This document shows, in pieces, positions 6,859-14,769 of a DNA stretch of 29,180 bases (position 1 is the stretch's first letter; every line of letters starts with the position of its first letter). The position numbers and the translations under genes are program-made. Below the pieces are notes generated by a model that was not told the origin of the DNA, did not search any database, and worked only from the letters and a program-made list of their open reading frames with translations. Origin of the DNA: a virus; the IMG/VR virus record IMGVR_UViG_3300047562_004445, positions 1 to 29,180 of that record. One strand, given 5' to 3'.

Positions 6859-7290
6859 TTATCTATTTATCACGAATCTTGCATAAGGTATTCTTCTTAA
6901 TGCGTTGAATTCTTCTTTTTCTAATACATGAAAAGAACTCATAACTTGTTCCCAGTTATATCTTCTTCTTGTTCTCCAATGAACATTTAATCCTTCAAAT
7001 CCTTTATCATCATATGAAAGCATTGCAATTAATGGATGTCTATCATATTTTATCTTTGGTGTTTTTGCAGCATACCTAAAAGTATAAAATTTACCAACTT
7101 GTGGAAGTCCTTCAGTTTGATCAAAGATTTGTAAAATTATATCCATCAATTCTTCTGGACTTGTAATTCCTTTAGTCCTTTCAAATAGTAACTCTATTTT
7201 TGATTGTTGCCTTTGTAATCTAAGTTTTTCTTTTTGGGATGTAAGGAATGACTGTACTTTACCTTTTGGTATCTTACTTCTTTTTGCCAT
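6859..7290 (-). CDS. Conserved phage hypothetical protein, 143 aa, between genes 4 and 48
   Basis: I do not recognise the function with confidence. The N-terminus is very basic and helical (MAKRSKIPKGKVQSFLTSQ, then KEKLRLQRQQSK). The C-terminal half has a compact pattern: YTFRYAAKTPKIKYDRHPLI, GFEGLNVHWRTRRRYNW and a final RIPYARFVINR. In T4, gene 2 (DNA end protector) is the neighbour of gene 4, so this could be a positional equivalent, but it is much shorter (T4 gp2 is 274 residues) and I see no proof. Its ATG shares one base with the gene 4 stop (TAATG), indicating translational coupling with the head-completion gene. Confidence 0.7.
   Translation of the reverse strand: MAKRSKIPKGKVQSFLTSQKEKLRLQRQQSKIELLFERTKGITSPEELMDIILQIFDQTEGLPQVGKFYTFRYAAKTPKIKYDRHPLIAMLSYDDKGFEGLNVHWRTRRRYNWEQVMSSFHVLEKEEFNALRRIPYARFVINR
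6864..6871 (-). promoter_or_regulatory. Candidate late promoter for genes 48 and 53 (GATAAATA, minus strand)
   Basis: The minus strand reads GATAAATA, one base from the T4 late consensus TATAAATA. It lies at the very end of the upstream 143-aa gene and about 80 bases before the gene 48 ATG, in the only notable gap of the minus-strand block. Confidence 0.4.
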
Positions 7291-7742
7291 TACTTAAGAC
7301 CTAATTCTACTTCTGTGATGATTTTAAATTCGATCATTCTATCATCACAAAATTCTTTTGCAGCTTTCCATTTAGCAATATTTTTTTCGTAAGTTAATGC
7401 TTCTGTTATAAATGTTTTATTTCTTTTTTTGGGTGTTTTAACTGGGGGAATGGTCTGGTTTTTTGGTTTTATTTCAATAATATATTTTTTAATTGATCCA
7501 TTACTTTCTTTCACTTTCATAATAAAATCTGGAAAGTATTTTCTCACTTTTCTTGTTGTTGGATCATAGTAGGGTATATAAAATTCTTCAGATCCCCATT
7601 CCAAAATATTTTCATTTCTATCACAGTACCTCATAAATTTTAATTCCCATGAGGATCTGTAAATTATATTTTTATAATCACCTTTATATTTTTCAGGGTT
7701 TTGGGGATGAAACTTTCCTTGATGATACCTATCTTCCCTCAT
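7290..7742 (-). CDS. 4: gp4 (gp50/65) head completion protein, nuclease-like fold
   Basis: From the ATG at 7742-7740 the protein has 150 residues, the same length as T4 gp4. It matches the T4 protein in pattern: YHQGKFHPQNPEKYKGD (T4 YSGKWVPKNISKYRGD), IIYRSSWELKFMRYCD, ILEWGSEEFYIPYY and YIIEIKPKNQTIPPVK (T4 FFIEIKPKKETQPPVK). Glu33, Pro71-Asp72 and Glu90-x-Lys92 form a PD-(D/E)XK-like set, so a nuclease role in trimming or sealing packaged DNA is plausible. gp4 acts when tails join filled heads. The longer frame up to 7778 is rejected: it would overlap the divergent gene 54 start and place the late promoter inside the gene. No clear Shine-Dalgarno is visible. Confidence 0.88.
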   Translation of the reverse strand: MREDRYHQGKFHPQNPEKYKGDYKNIIYRSSWELKFMRYCDRNENILEWGSEEFYIPYYDPTTRKVRKYFPDFIMKVKESNGSIKKYIIEIKPKNQTIPPVKTPKKRNKTFITEALTYEKNIAKWKAAKEFCDDRMIEFKIITEVELGLK

Positions 7743-7762
7743 ACATAATATATAACTAATAA

Positions 7763-7770
7763 TATTTATA
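7763..7770 (-). promoter_or_regulatory. T4-type late promoter TATAAATA for gene 4 (minus strand)
   Basis: The minus strand reads TATAAATA, an exact match to the T4 late consensus, 20 bases before the gene 4 ATG and directly at the divergent start of gene 54 (7772). This is the best late-promoter match in the window. Confidence 0.65.
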
Positions 7771-7771
7771 G

Positions 7772-8647
7772 ATGGCATCTGCTATAAAGAAAGAAATAAT
7801 AAGTAGTATAAAAAATAAACTACTTAGACCTTCTTTAACGTCACATTATTTGTGTAACTTTTCTCCTCCAAGTAACTTAACTGAAAAAAATCCAGGAAAT
7901 GGATTTTTTTTAGGTAGAGGAATAAATGTCTTAGATAAAAATAAAATGTATGATAGACTTTCTTTAGGATGTTGTGAGGCTTCTTTGCCTGGTTCATCAC
8001 TTGCTACTCTTGATATTAATAATGACTATCATGGAGTAACTCAGAAACATGCTTATAGGAGATTATATGATGATAGAGCAGATTTCACTTTTTATGTTGA
8101 TGGTTCAGAATATTATGTAATTCACTTTTTTGAGGCTTGGATTTCGTATTGTATCAATGAACAGCGTTCAGATGACAGAATAAAAAGACATCAAGATTAT
8201 ACATATAGGGTAAATTTTCCTGACACCTATTATGCAAATGAAATGAGTATTGTTAAATTTGAAAGAGATTATATAGATTCATCTAGAAGTTCTACAATCC
8301 AATATAATTTTGTTGGAGCATTTCCAATTAGCATTAGTTCTATGCCAGTTTCATATGATCAATCTAATTTATTAAAATGTACAGTTTCTTTTTCATATCA
8401 AAGATATTATCTAGATAAATTTATAAATTCTCAATCATATACTCCTAAAAATCCAAATGCAACTGGTGTTTCTGAATTAAATAATAAACCTGCAAGTAAA
8501 TCTTCTAATGGTACTCAAGTAGCATCTTCTGTATCACAAAGTGGTAGTGAACAATTACCACAAAGACAGATTGCTAATCAAAATATTTTAAATAATAGAG
8601 CATTTGTAAGAACATCAATATATACTGATGGTGGAATAGTAAGATAA
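7772..8647 (+). CDS. 54: gp54-like baseplate tail-tube initiator
   Basis: The 291-residue protein (T4 gp54: 320) has the beta-rich tail-tube fold pattern: RLSLGCCEASLPGSSLATLD, YRRLYDDRADFTFYVDG, HFFEAWISYCIN, then QYNFVGAFPISISSMPVSYD and LKCTVSFSYQRYYLD. The paired LPG segment and the SFSYQRYY strand are typical of gp19/gp48/gp54 relatives. In T4, gp54 binds gp48 and starts tube and sheath polymerisation. The C-terminal ~70 residues are low-complexity, rich in Asn, Ser and Gln. The ATG is separated by 29 bases from the divergent gene 4 start. No strong Shine-Dalgarno is seen upstream. Confidence 0.8.
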   Translation: MASAIKKEIISSIKNKLLRPSLTSHYLCNFSPPSNLTEKNPGNGFFLGRGINVLDKNKMYDRLSLGCCEASLPGSSLATLDINNDYHGVTQKHAYRRLYDDRADFTFYVDGSEYYVIHFFEAWISYCINEQRSDDRIKRHQDYTYRVNFPDTYYANEMSIVKFERDYIDSSRSSTIQYNFVGAFPISISSMPVSYDQSNLLKCTVSFSYQRYYLDKFINSQSYTPKNPNATGVSELNNKPASKSSNGTQVASSVSQSGSEQLPQRQIANQNILNNRAFVRTSIYTDGGIVR

Positions 8648-8650
8648 ATA
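8643..8650 (+). promoter_or_regulatory. Candidate late promoter (GATAAATA) before gene 26
   Basis: GATAAATA overlaps the gene 54 stop codon and lies about 32 bases before the gene 26 ATG, in one of the few gaps of this block. It has one mismatch to the T4 late consensus. Confidence 0.45.
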
Positions 8651-8681
8651 AAATTACTGAAATTCACATAATTAAAAAATT

Positions 8682-9398
8682 ATGCCTTTACCTAAGATTT
8701 CTACACCAACATATGAGTTGGAATTGCCATCTACAGGACAAAAAATTAAATACAGACCATTTTTAGTCAAGGAAGAAAAACTACTTCTTCTTGCATTAGA
8801 AACTGAAGATAATAAACAAATTACAAATGCAATTAAAACTGTAATTAAAAATTGCATTGAAACTAAGGGCATCAAAGTTGAGACTTTGCCCACATTTGAT
8901 ATTGAATTTTTATTCCTAAACATTCGTGCAAGATCTGTCGGGGAAGAAATTGAAGTTAATTTGATTTGCCCAGATGACAATGAAACAACAGTTCCTGTAA
9001 CAATTAATGTTGACGATATTAAAGTAGAAAAGAATAAGAATCATCACAAACAAATTAAACTTGATGATTCACTTATGATGGATATGAAATATCCTTCTTT
9101 AGATCAGTTCATTAAAAATAACTTCGATCTAAATGGAAATACAATGGAACAATCATTTGAACTAATTGCAGATTGTATTGATAAAATTTACTCAGAAGAA
9201 GAAGTTTGGTCTTCATCTGATGTGACTCGTGAAGAGATGGTTGATTTTCTTGAGCAAATGAACTCACTTCAGTTTAAACAAATTGAAGAATTCTTTGAAA
9301 CCATGCCAAAACTTTCTCATAAAGTTAAAATTAAAAATCCAAAAACTAAAGTTGAAAGTGAAGTTGTTCTTGAAGGATTATCAAGTTTTTTCGGATAG
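8682..9398 (+). CDS. 26: gp26-like baseplate hub or tail assembly chaperone protein (0-frame form)
   Basis: The 238-residue protein (T4 gp26: 208) begins MPLPKISTPTYELELPSTG. It has a conserved KYRPFLVKEEKLLLLALET segment followed by TFDIEFLFLNIRARSVGE and EVNLICPDD, as in T4-like gp26 proteins. The C-terminus is helical and acidic. T4 gp26 is needed for hub assembly; the position upstream of the tape-measure-like genes equals that of tail assembly chaperones in other phages. The frame ends SSFFG with TAG at 9396-9398, but a slippery heptamer lies just before the stop and the -1 frame continues for 61 codons, so a longer product is likely also made. Confidence 0.8.
   Translation: MPLPKISTPTYELELPSTGQKIKYRPFLVKEEKLLLLALETEDNKQITNAIKTVIKNCIETKGIKVETLPTFDIEFLFLNIRARSVGEEIEVNLICPDDNETTVPVTINVDDIKVEKNKNHHKQIKLDDSLMMDMKYPSLDQFIKNNFDLNGNTMEQSFELIADCIDKIYSEEEVWSSSDVTREEMVDFLEQMNSLQFKQIEEFFETMPKLSHKVKIKNPKTKVESEVVLEGLSSFFG
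9386..9392 (+). other. Candidate -1 programmed ribosomal frameshift site T TTT TTC
   Basis: In the gene 26 frame the codons read AGT TTT TTC GGA TAG. The seven bases T TTT TTC are a canonical X-XXY-YYZ slippery heptamer. Slipping back one base keeps perfect pairing in the P site and continues with CGG ATA GGT. The -1 frame is closed by TGA at 9371-9373 and the 0 frame by TAG at 9396-9398, so the heptamer lies exactly in the short usable overlap. AAGGA (9373-9377) upstream could act as an internal Shine-Dalgarno stimulator. A weak 5-pair hairpin (9398-9402 with 9412-9416) begins 5 bases downstream. Confidence 0.72.
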
Positions 9399-9577
9399 GT
9401 CTTTCTCATATAGATCTTGAAAATTACTTTCGATTAAATTTTTCTTTGATGCAATATCATAAATACTCTTTGACAGAGATTGAAAATATGATGCCTTTTG
9501 AGAGAGACATCTATGTTGCTTTATTACAACAGCATTTAGAAGAAGAAAAACTTAAGCAACAGCAAAATGGCGGATAA
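9392..9577 (+). CDS. -1 frame extension of gp26 (gpGT-like domain), 61 codons
   Basis: After the slip the product gains 61 residues, giving about 298 in all. The extension reads RIGLSHIDLENYFRLNFSLM, then a segment with SLTEIENMMPFERDIYVALL, and a charged tail ending KQQQNGG. An E-x-x-x-M-P-x-x-E-R-x-x-Y motif of this kind is typical of small downstream ORFs beside tail chaperones. No start codon with a ribosome-binding site precedes it: ATG 9449 and ATG 9488/9491 lack one, and each would give only a fragment. In T4 a separate gene 51 lies in this neighbourhood; equivalence is inference. It overlaps the next gene by 11 bases. Confidence 0.65.
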   Translation, partial: RIGLSHIDLENYFRLNFSLMQYHKYSLTEIENMMPFERDIYVALLQQHLEEEKLKQQQNGG

Positions 9578-11873
9578 ACTAGACCGAGAACAAATTGATG
9601 AAAGAGTTTTGAGGCTTCTTGGTCTAGAAGATGTCTTTGATTTAGATCCTGATGAATATCTTCAATTAATTCGTGAAAAAATTGAAGCAGAAAAAAATAG
9701 GTTATCGCAGGAAGATTTAGCAAGACTTGCAAATGAAAGAAAGAGAGTAAGAGCAGAACAGAGATCATCTAAGAAACCAAATCTTTCAAAAGCACAATCA
9801 GCAATAAAGTTTCTAAAACCATCAAAAGTAACAGGTTCCCAGCAAGTTGAATTTCTTAAAACTGAAGATCTAGATAAATCTGAAAATATTATTGGTATTG
9901 TTACAACAATAAAAAAAACAGTTGATAGTATATACAAGACACTTGTTATACAAAGTAAGTTATTTGAAAACATAAATGAACAGTCTAGAAGAGAAAGAGA
10001 GTACAATAGAAGAAGAAAAAGAGAAGAAGACCTTGAGAAAAAAGATACGGGATTAATTGCAGTTGCAAAAAAAATATTAGAACCATTTCAAAGTATCTTT
10101 GATAGAATTTTTAAATTTTTATTCTTTACATTATTAGGAAGAGCATTTGTAAAATTTACTGAATGGGCATCAGATCCAGAAAACAAAAAGAAACTTGAAG
10201 TACTTGGTAGATTTTTAAAAGACTTTTTTCCTGCTTTAGTAGGAACATACTTTCTATTTGGCACATCGTTAGGTAGGTTTGTAAGATCTATTGTAGGAAC
10301 AGTAGCAAAACTTAGTTTCCATCTTGCTAGATTTGCGATTCCAAAACTCCTAAGTTTTGTAAGGGCACATCCATTATTGGCAATTGGTGCTACTGCAGGA
10401 CTAGCAACTCTTGGTGCCTCAATGTGGGGAGGAAAAGAAAAAGAGAATTTGATGCAACAGGAGTCTGAAAAAACTGGTAAACCTAAAGAGCAAATCAAGA
10501 CTGAAGTAGAATCTGCAAAGAGAAGTCCATTTGCAATGTTTGGTGAAGGCCTGTCAAATATTACTGGATACAAAAGGGGAGGAGAAATATTCAGTGGACT
10601 AGTTGGAAATGATAGTGGTATAAAAGTATCTGGTTATGGGAAAGATACTCAATACTTTCCAATTGCAGGAACTGATGAGGGTGCTGTATTATATCCTGGT
10701 GAACTTGTTGTAAATGCCCAACAGCGAGAAAAAATTGCCGCAGACACTGGTGTTGATGTTGCAGATTATGTTCCTGGTCCTAAATCTGGAAAGGTTAAGA
10801 AGTATGCATCTGGTGGAATGATTGGTATTGCTGCGCATCATTTAAAGCAAGATGAAGCACTATCATCATTAACAAAAGGTGTAAATGATTATGTAAAACC
10901 TGGAGGAAAGAGTATTCGTAGTGGAACACCATGGAGTAATATTACAAAAAGTACTCCAATTCATTCTTATATTGATAGTGTTGGTCAAGCAACTATTGGA
11001 TGGGGATCAACTTTTTATGATAATATTTTAAATGGTAAAAAACCTGTAAGACCGGGTGATACTATTACAAAATCAAAAGCAGATGATGTATTGTCAACTA
11101 ATCTTTTAAACTTAGCAAAGGAATATTCACAAAAAATTCCTTTATGGAATAATATGTCAGATAAGCAAAAGGCAGGAGTTCTTATTGTTGGATATAATGC
11201 ACCATATGGTCCTATTGGATCTTATCCAAAATTAACTGAGTCACTTAAAACTGGAAATATGATTTCTGCTGCTTCTAATGTTACTAGAGGTGGTCCAAGT
11301 CCATCTAGACTTGCACTTGAAAAAAGTTTATTAATGAGTGGTCCATCAAACTTAAGTTCAATTAAAAAACCACAATCTTATACTCAACCTAAAACAGAAA
11401 CAAAAGATAAAGGAATTTTATCTAAATTAAGATCCTTTTTGCCATTCGAAGGTGGTGGTTTTCCAGTAAAAGAAAACACTGGAATGGATATTCCAGGAGC
11501 AACTGCTGATAGACAACTTGTTTCTATGAGATTACATCCTGGCGAATATGCAAAAATATTTACAAAGGATTTTGTAGATAAAGGAGGAATGAAGATCGTT
11601 GAATATCTTCAAGCACTTTTAGATTCAGATTCTAATGCAAGAAAAGATGGTGTATTATCAAATTCATCTTTAAATAGATATATTCCTGAACCACCTTCCA
11701 AAAATAAAAGTGGATCTAATATGATTACATTACCACCACAAATTATTTCTGGGGGAAGTGGTCAATCATATAATTCTAAAGGAAATAATGGAGTTCCAAA
11801 TTTTAGTGCAATTCCTAGTTCTGCATTAGAAACTCGTCAAAATCTAGCAGACATTTACGGTATTCTAGGATAA
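9567..11873 (+). CDS. Tape-measure or hub-like structural protein with a GH24 lysozyme-like domain
   Basis: The 768-residue protein has a charged helical N-terminus (about 1-170), a membrane-like hydrophobic region (RIFKFLFFTLLGR near 180 and further stretches to about 290), then tape-measure-type glycine segments with two PGE motifs (GAVLYPGELVVN near 375; SMRLHPGEY near 655). Between about 420 and 590 is a GH24-like region: SYIDSVGQATIGWGS (Asp470, Thr476) and PGDTITKSKADDVL. Without gaps, Lys461 stands where the catalytic Glu is expected, so activity is doubtful. Position between gene 26 and the gp27-like gene fits T4 gene 29 (tape measure/hub). It shares the FLFFT-LG segment with the next protein. 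Confidence 0.65.
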   Translation: MADKLDREQIDERVLRLLGLEDVFDLDPDEYLQLIREKIEAEKNRLSQEDLARLANERKRVRAEQRSSKKPNLSKAQSAIKFLKPSKVTGSQQVEFLKTEDLDKSENIIGIVTTIKKTVDSIYKTLVIQSKLFENINEQSRREREYNRRRKREEDLEKKDTGLIAVAKKILEPFQSIFDRIFKFLFFTLLGRAFVKFTEWASDPENKKKLEVLGRFLKDFFPALVGTYFLFGTSLGRFVRSIVGTVAKLSFHLARFAIPKLLSFVRAHPLLAIGATAGLATLGASMWGGKEKENLMQQESEKTGKPKEQIKTEVESAKRSPFAMFGEGLSNITGYKRGGEIFSGLVGNDSGIKVSGYGKDTQYFPIAGTDEGAVLYPGELVVNAQQREKIAADTGVDVADYVPGPKSGKVKKYASGGMIGIAAHHLKQDEALSSLTKGVNDYVKPGGKSIRSGTPWSNITKSTPIHSYIDSVGQATIGWGSTFYDNILNGKKPVRPGDTITKSKADDVLSTNLLNLAKEYSQKIPLWNNMSDKQKAGVLIVGYNAPYGPIGSYPKLTESLKTGNMISAASNVTRGGPSPSRLALEKSLLMSGPSNLSSIKKPQSYTQPKTETKDKGILSKLRSFLPFEGGGFPVKENTGMDIPGATADRQLVSMRLHPGEYAKIFTKDFVDKGGMKIVEYLQALLDSDSNARKDGVLSNSSLNRYIPEPPSKNKSGSNMITLPPQIISGGSGQSYNSKGNNGVPNFSAIPSSALETRQNLADIYGILG

Positions 11874-11877
11874 GACT

Positions 11878-14769
11878 ATGGCAATTAATAGAAATTTATT
11901 GTTACCATCAGCATCATCCTCAAGTGCAATAGTTAAGAAGACCTTTAATGCTTCTGCATTAGCATCTATTAAAACTAATAAAAAAGAATTAACACTTAGT
12001 CCCCAAAAGACATCATTAAAAGATTTACTATCATCTATTAATGAAACCGTAAAGAAAATTAATATTATAGTAAAGAAGACTACTTTATCTCAGAGTAAAG
12101 CATATAAAGACGGTCTTAAAGAAGCAAGACTTGCAAGAAATGCTGAAAGAGAAAGAAAACTCGAAGAAAAAAAGAAAGATAAACCCAAAGAAAAAGAAGA
12201 AAAAAAAATACCAGGATTAGGATTTCTTGATAGAATTAAAAGATTTTTATTCTTTACATTCTTGGGATGGTTAACAAATAAGTATTGGGATAAACTTCCA
12301 CAAGTATTAGAGTTTACGAAGAAGTTAACTCCAATCATTGATGTCATCGAAACTATTGGTGGAGCATTATTTAATGGAGTGGTTAATTTTATTGATACTG
12401 GTTATAAAGTTTATGATGGTCTTAGAGACTTTACAAAACAAATTGGTGGGGAAGATTTTCAAAAGAAATTTGATGACTTTAGTAAAAATCTTAATACCTT
12501 TATTAACATTGCCATTATTGCTGGTATGGCAACGATGGGTGGTACTGATTTTGGTTCTAGAGGTGGTCGTCGTGGTGGTCCTGGTGGTGGAAAACCTGGA
12601 AGGGGTGGTTATAGAAATGGAGTTCGCACGGGGCAATATAATGGATTTAATACACGCACTACTCGTAGTGGAAATCTTTTAAGTAGGACTGGAGATGCAT
12701 TACGCGCCCAAAGAGGAGATTGGAGTACCTCTGGTTATATAAAGAGTGAAAAAGATATAATGAAAAGATACTTCCAGAAACATGGAAGGGATGCTGCTAT
12801 TCGTAGATTTGGTCAGGAGGGAGTCGAATCTTTAGGTGGTAAGTATGCTAGATCTGGAGTCACTAATCTTGCTAGAAAAGGTGCAGTTAGTCTTCTTGGA
12901 AAAGGTGGCACAAAAGCAGCACTAAGAATAGTACAACCACTAGTTAGAAATATACCACTAATTGGTGGTATTATGGAATTTGTTCTTTCTTGGATGTCTG
13001 GTGACTCTCCAGGAAAGGCAGCATTTAAAGGTGTTGGTGCAGGACTTGGAACATGGGTTGGTGGTGCAATTGGATCTTTGATTCCTATTCCTGGTGTAGG
13101 AACTGCTATTGGTATGTGGTTAGGTAGTCAAGGTGGATCTGCATTAGGTGAAGCACTGTATAATAAGATCTTTGAAAATAGAGAACCGGGTCAAAAGAAA
13201 TTAGATCAACCAAAGAAAAAAGCAAGAGGTGGCGTAACCAGAGGTGGTAAAAAAGTTGCTGAGAATATTGGTAGATCATTAAAAATACAAAGAACTATTA
13301 AAAGGAATTTAATCTCACCTAAACCAAATAAAATAATTCCAGGTGTTGATGTTGGTGGTGAAAATAAAATAAAATCAATGTTTCCTGAACCATCTATGCA
13401 ACAAAGTGGTTTATATCAAAATCCATTTGGATTTTTATATAATAGTACCAATTCTATGGGAGATGTTCCCTACATTGGACCATTATTTTCTTTATTTGGA
13501 AAATTGCTACTTGGACAATCACCTAAAAGTTCAGATTATAAAATTATAAGTCTTGGGTTAACCGCATGGATTAATAATGCAATAACTGATAATTTGTTAA
13601 ACGGAAATAATATAGAAAAAATGATAAAAGAAATGCCAATATGGATGGAATCATCTATTAAAAAATTGGTAGATGGTGTAACAATTGATGTATTAAATCA
13701 ATTAAAAGAATACTTGTTATTGAAACCATTAAGAGAAATGTTTTCATCATCACAATTATCTGGATCTGAAGCAGGAGAATTGGGTTCTGCAAGTGATGCT
13801 GTTGGTGGTGCAAGATTGTTTATGGCAGCGGGTTTCCCAATGCTTGCTGCAGCTATTCTTTCTGGAAATGTTCAGCAAGAATCTGGATGGAAAGGTCAAA
13901 GAACTCCTTGGGTTTTAAATGATGGTGCAGGAACTAATAAAGGATTGATAAGTTGGAATAGAACTAGAATCACAAACGCTGAGAAATTTTTAGGTAAACC
14001 ACTAGAAACTGCAAGTAATGCAGAGCAAGTTAAATGGATTAAAGAAGAATTAAGACAATATGGGTTGCTTGATGATTTTATGAATCCTCAAGCAACAGAA
14101 GCGCAACTTCAAGAAGCATCATACAAATATATTGGTTGGGGACACCTTGGTAAAAGATGGGATTACTCAAAACAAATTTTTTCTGCACTTCAAAAAGGTG
14201 AGCAAGGAACTTATTCCCCAGGTGTTAATATAAGATTGGGTTCAAATAATGATGCTGCACTAGGATCTAAACTTGCTGGAGAACTTGGAGATTTTATGAA
14301 ACAATGGGGAGGAGTTCCCGGTGATGTGCATAGACATCCAAAACATCTACCTTGGGATCCAAATCGTGGACATTCACCAGGATCTTTGCATTACCAGGCA
14401 CAAGGTGCCAGAGCTATTGATTTGGGATCTTGGGCAAATGAACAAGGACCTATACTTAAAAAAATAGAAGAATTTAATAGATTAAAGGGAGTTTCACCAG
14501 TTCAACTTTTACATGCAGGAAATGATCCAACTGGAAATCATGATAACCATGTTCATGTTGCTTATAAAGATGGTGGAATGATTGGTCCTAATAAACCAAG
14601 AAATATAAAACCACTTCAAGAATCAGCATCATATGATGAAGGATATATGATCTTAATTCAACCAGTTATTATCGAAAAACCAGTACCAGCTATGGATAAT
14701 AAGATTAATTTTTCTGGTGGTGGTAGTGTAAATATTAATAAGGACAAGTCATCTCTATTCATAAGGTAA
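11878..14769 (+). CDS. Large tape-measure or hub-like protein with lysozyme-like and M15-peptidase-like domains
   Basis: This 963-residue protein has a charged coiled N-terminus with KEK repeats (near 80-115), FLDRIKRFLFFTFLGW (near 117-132) shared with its upstream neighbour, an RGG/glycine-rich segment (near 222-256), and glycine-rich hydrophobic helices (near 350-430). Near 655-790 is a phage-tail-lysozyme-like region: SGNVQQESGW (Glu668), GLISWNRTR and KYIGWGHLGKRWDY. The C-terminal part has a zinc-peptidase-like set: SLHYQAQGARAIDLG (His838, Asp848) and NHDNHVHVAY (His891, His893), as in D-Ala-D-Ala peptidases of the M15/VanY type. It probably combines tail-core structure with cell-wall opening. 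The stop overlaps the next ATG (TAATG). Confidence 0.65.
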   Translation: MAINRNLLLPSASSSSAIVKKTFNASALASIKTNKKELTLSPQKTSLKDLLSSINETVKKINIIVKKTTLSQSKAYKDGLKEARLARNAERERKLEEKKKDKPKEKEEKKIPGLGFLDRIKRFLFFTFLGWLTNKYWDKLPQVLEFTKKLTPIIDVIETIGGALFNGVVNFIDTGYKVYDGLRDFTKQIGGEDFQKKFDDFSKNLNTFINIAIIAGMATMGGTDFGSRGGRRGGPGGGKPGRGGYRNGVRTGQYNGFNTRTTRSGNLLSRTGDALRAQRGDWSTSGYIKSEKDIMKRYFQKHGRDAAIRRFGQEGVESLGGKYARSGVTNLARKGAVSLLGKGGTKAALRIVQPLVRNIPLIGGIMEFVLSWMSGDSPGKAAFKGVGAGLGTWVGGAIGSLIPIPGVGTAIGMWLGSQGGSALGEALYNKIFENREPGQKKLDQPKKKARGGVTRGGKKVAENIGRSLKIQRTIKRNLISPKPNKIIPGVDVGGENKIKSMFPEPSMQQSGLYQNPFGFLYNSTNSMGDVPYIGPLFSLFGKLLLGQSPKSSDYKIISLGLTAWINNAITDNLLNGNNIEKMIKEMPIWMESSIKKLVDGVTIDVLNQLKEYLLLKPLREMFSSSQLSGSEAGELGSASDAVGGARLFMAAGFPMLAAAILSGNVQQESGWKGQRTPWVLNDGAGTNKGLISWNRTRITNAEKFLGKPLETASNAEQVKWIKEELRQYGLLDDFMNPQATEAQLQEASYKYIGWGHLGKRWDYSKQIFSALQKGEQGTYSPGVNIRLGSNNDAALGSKLAGELGDFMKQWGGVPGDVHRHPKHLPWDPNRGHSPGSLHYQAQGARAIDLGSWANEQGPILKKIEEFNRLKGVSPVQLLHAGNDPTGNHDNHVHVAYKDGGMIGPNKPRNIKPLQESASYDEGYMILIQPVIIEKPVPAMDNKINFSGGGSVNINKDKSSLFIR

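Noticed and set aside
7743-7778. Longer N-terminus of gene 4 (12 extra codons)
   Set aside because: It would overlap the divergent gene 54 start and include the late promoter. The shorter form has exactly the T4 gp4 length.
9458-9465. CATAAATA as a late promoter for the 768-aa gene
   Set aside because: It lies inside the -1 frame extension, about 100 bases before the start. In AT-rich coding DNA such boxes arise by chance, so I did not list it as a feature.
9470-9498. TTGACA upstream of the 768-aa gene as a possible sigma70 promoter
   Set aside because: No -10 box lies 16-18 bases downstream (the site reads GCCTTT), and the region codes for the -1 frame extension.
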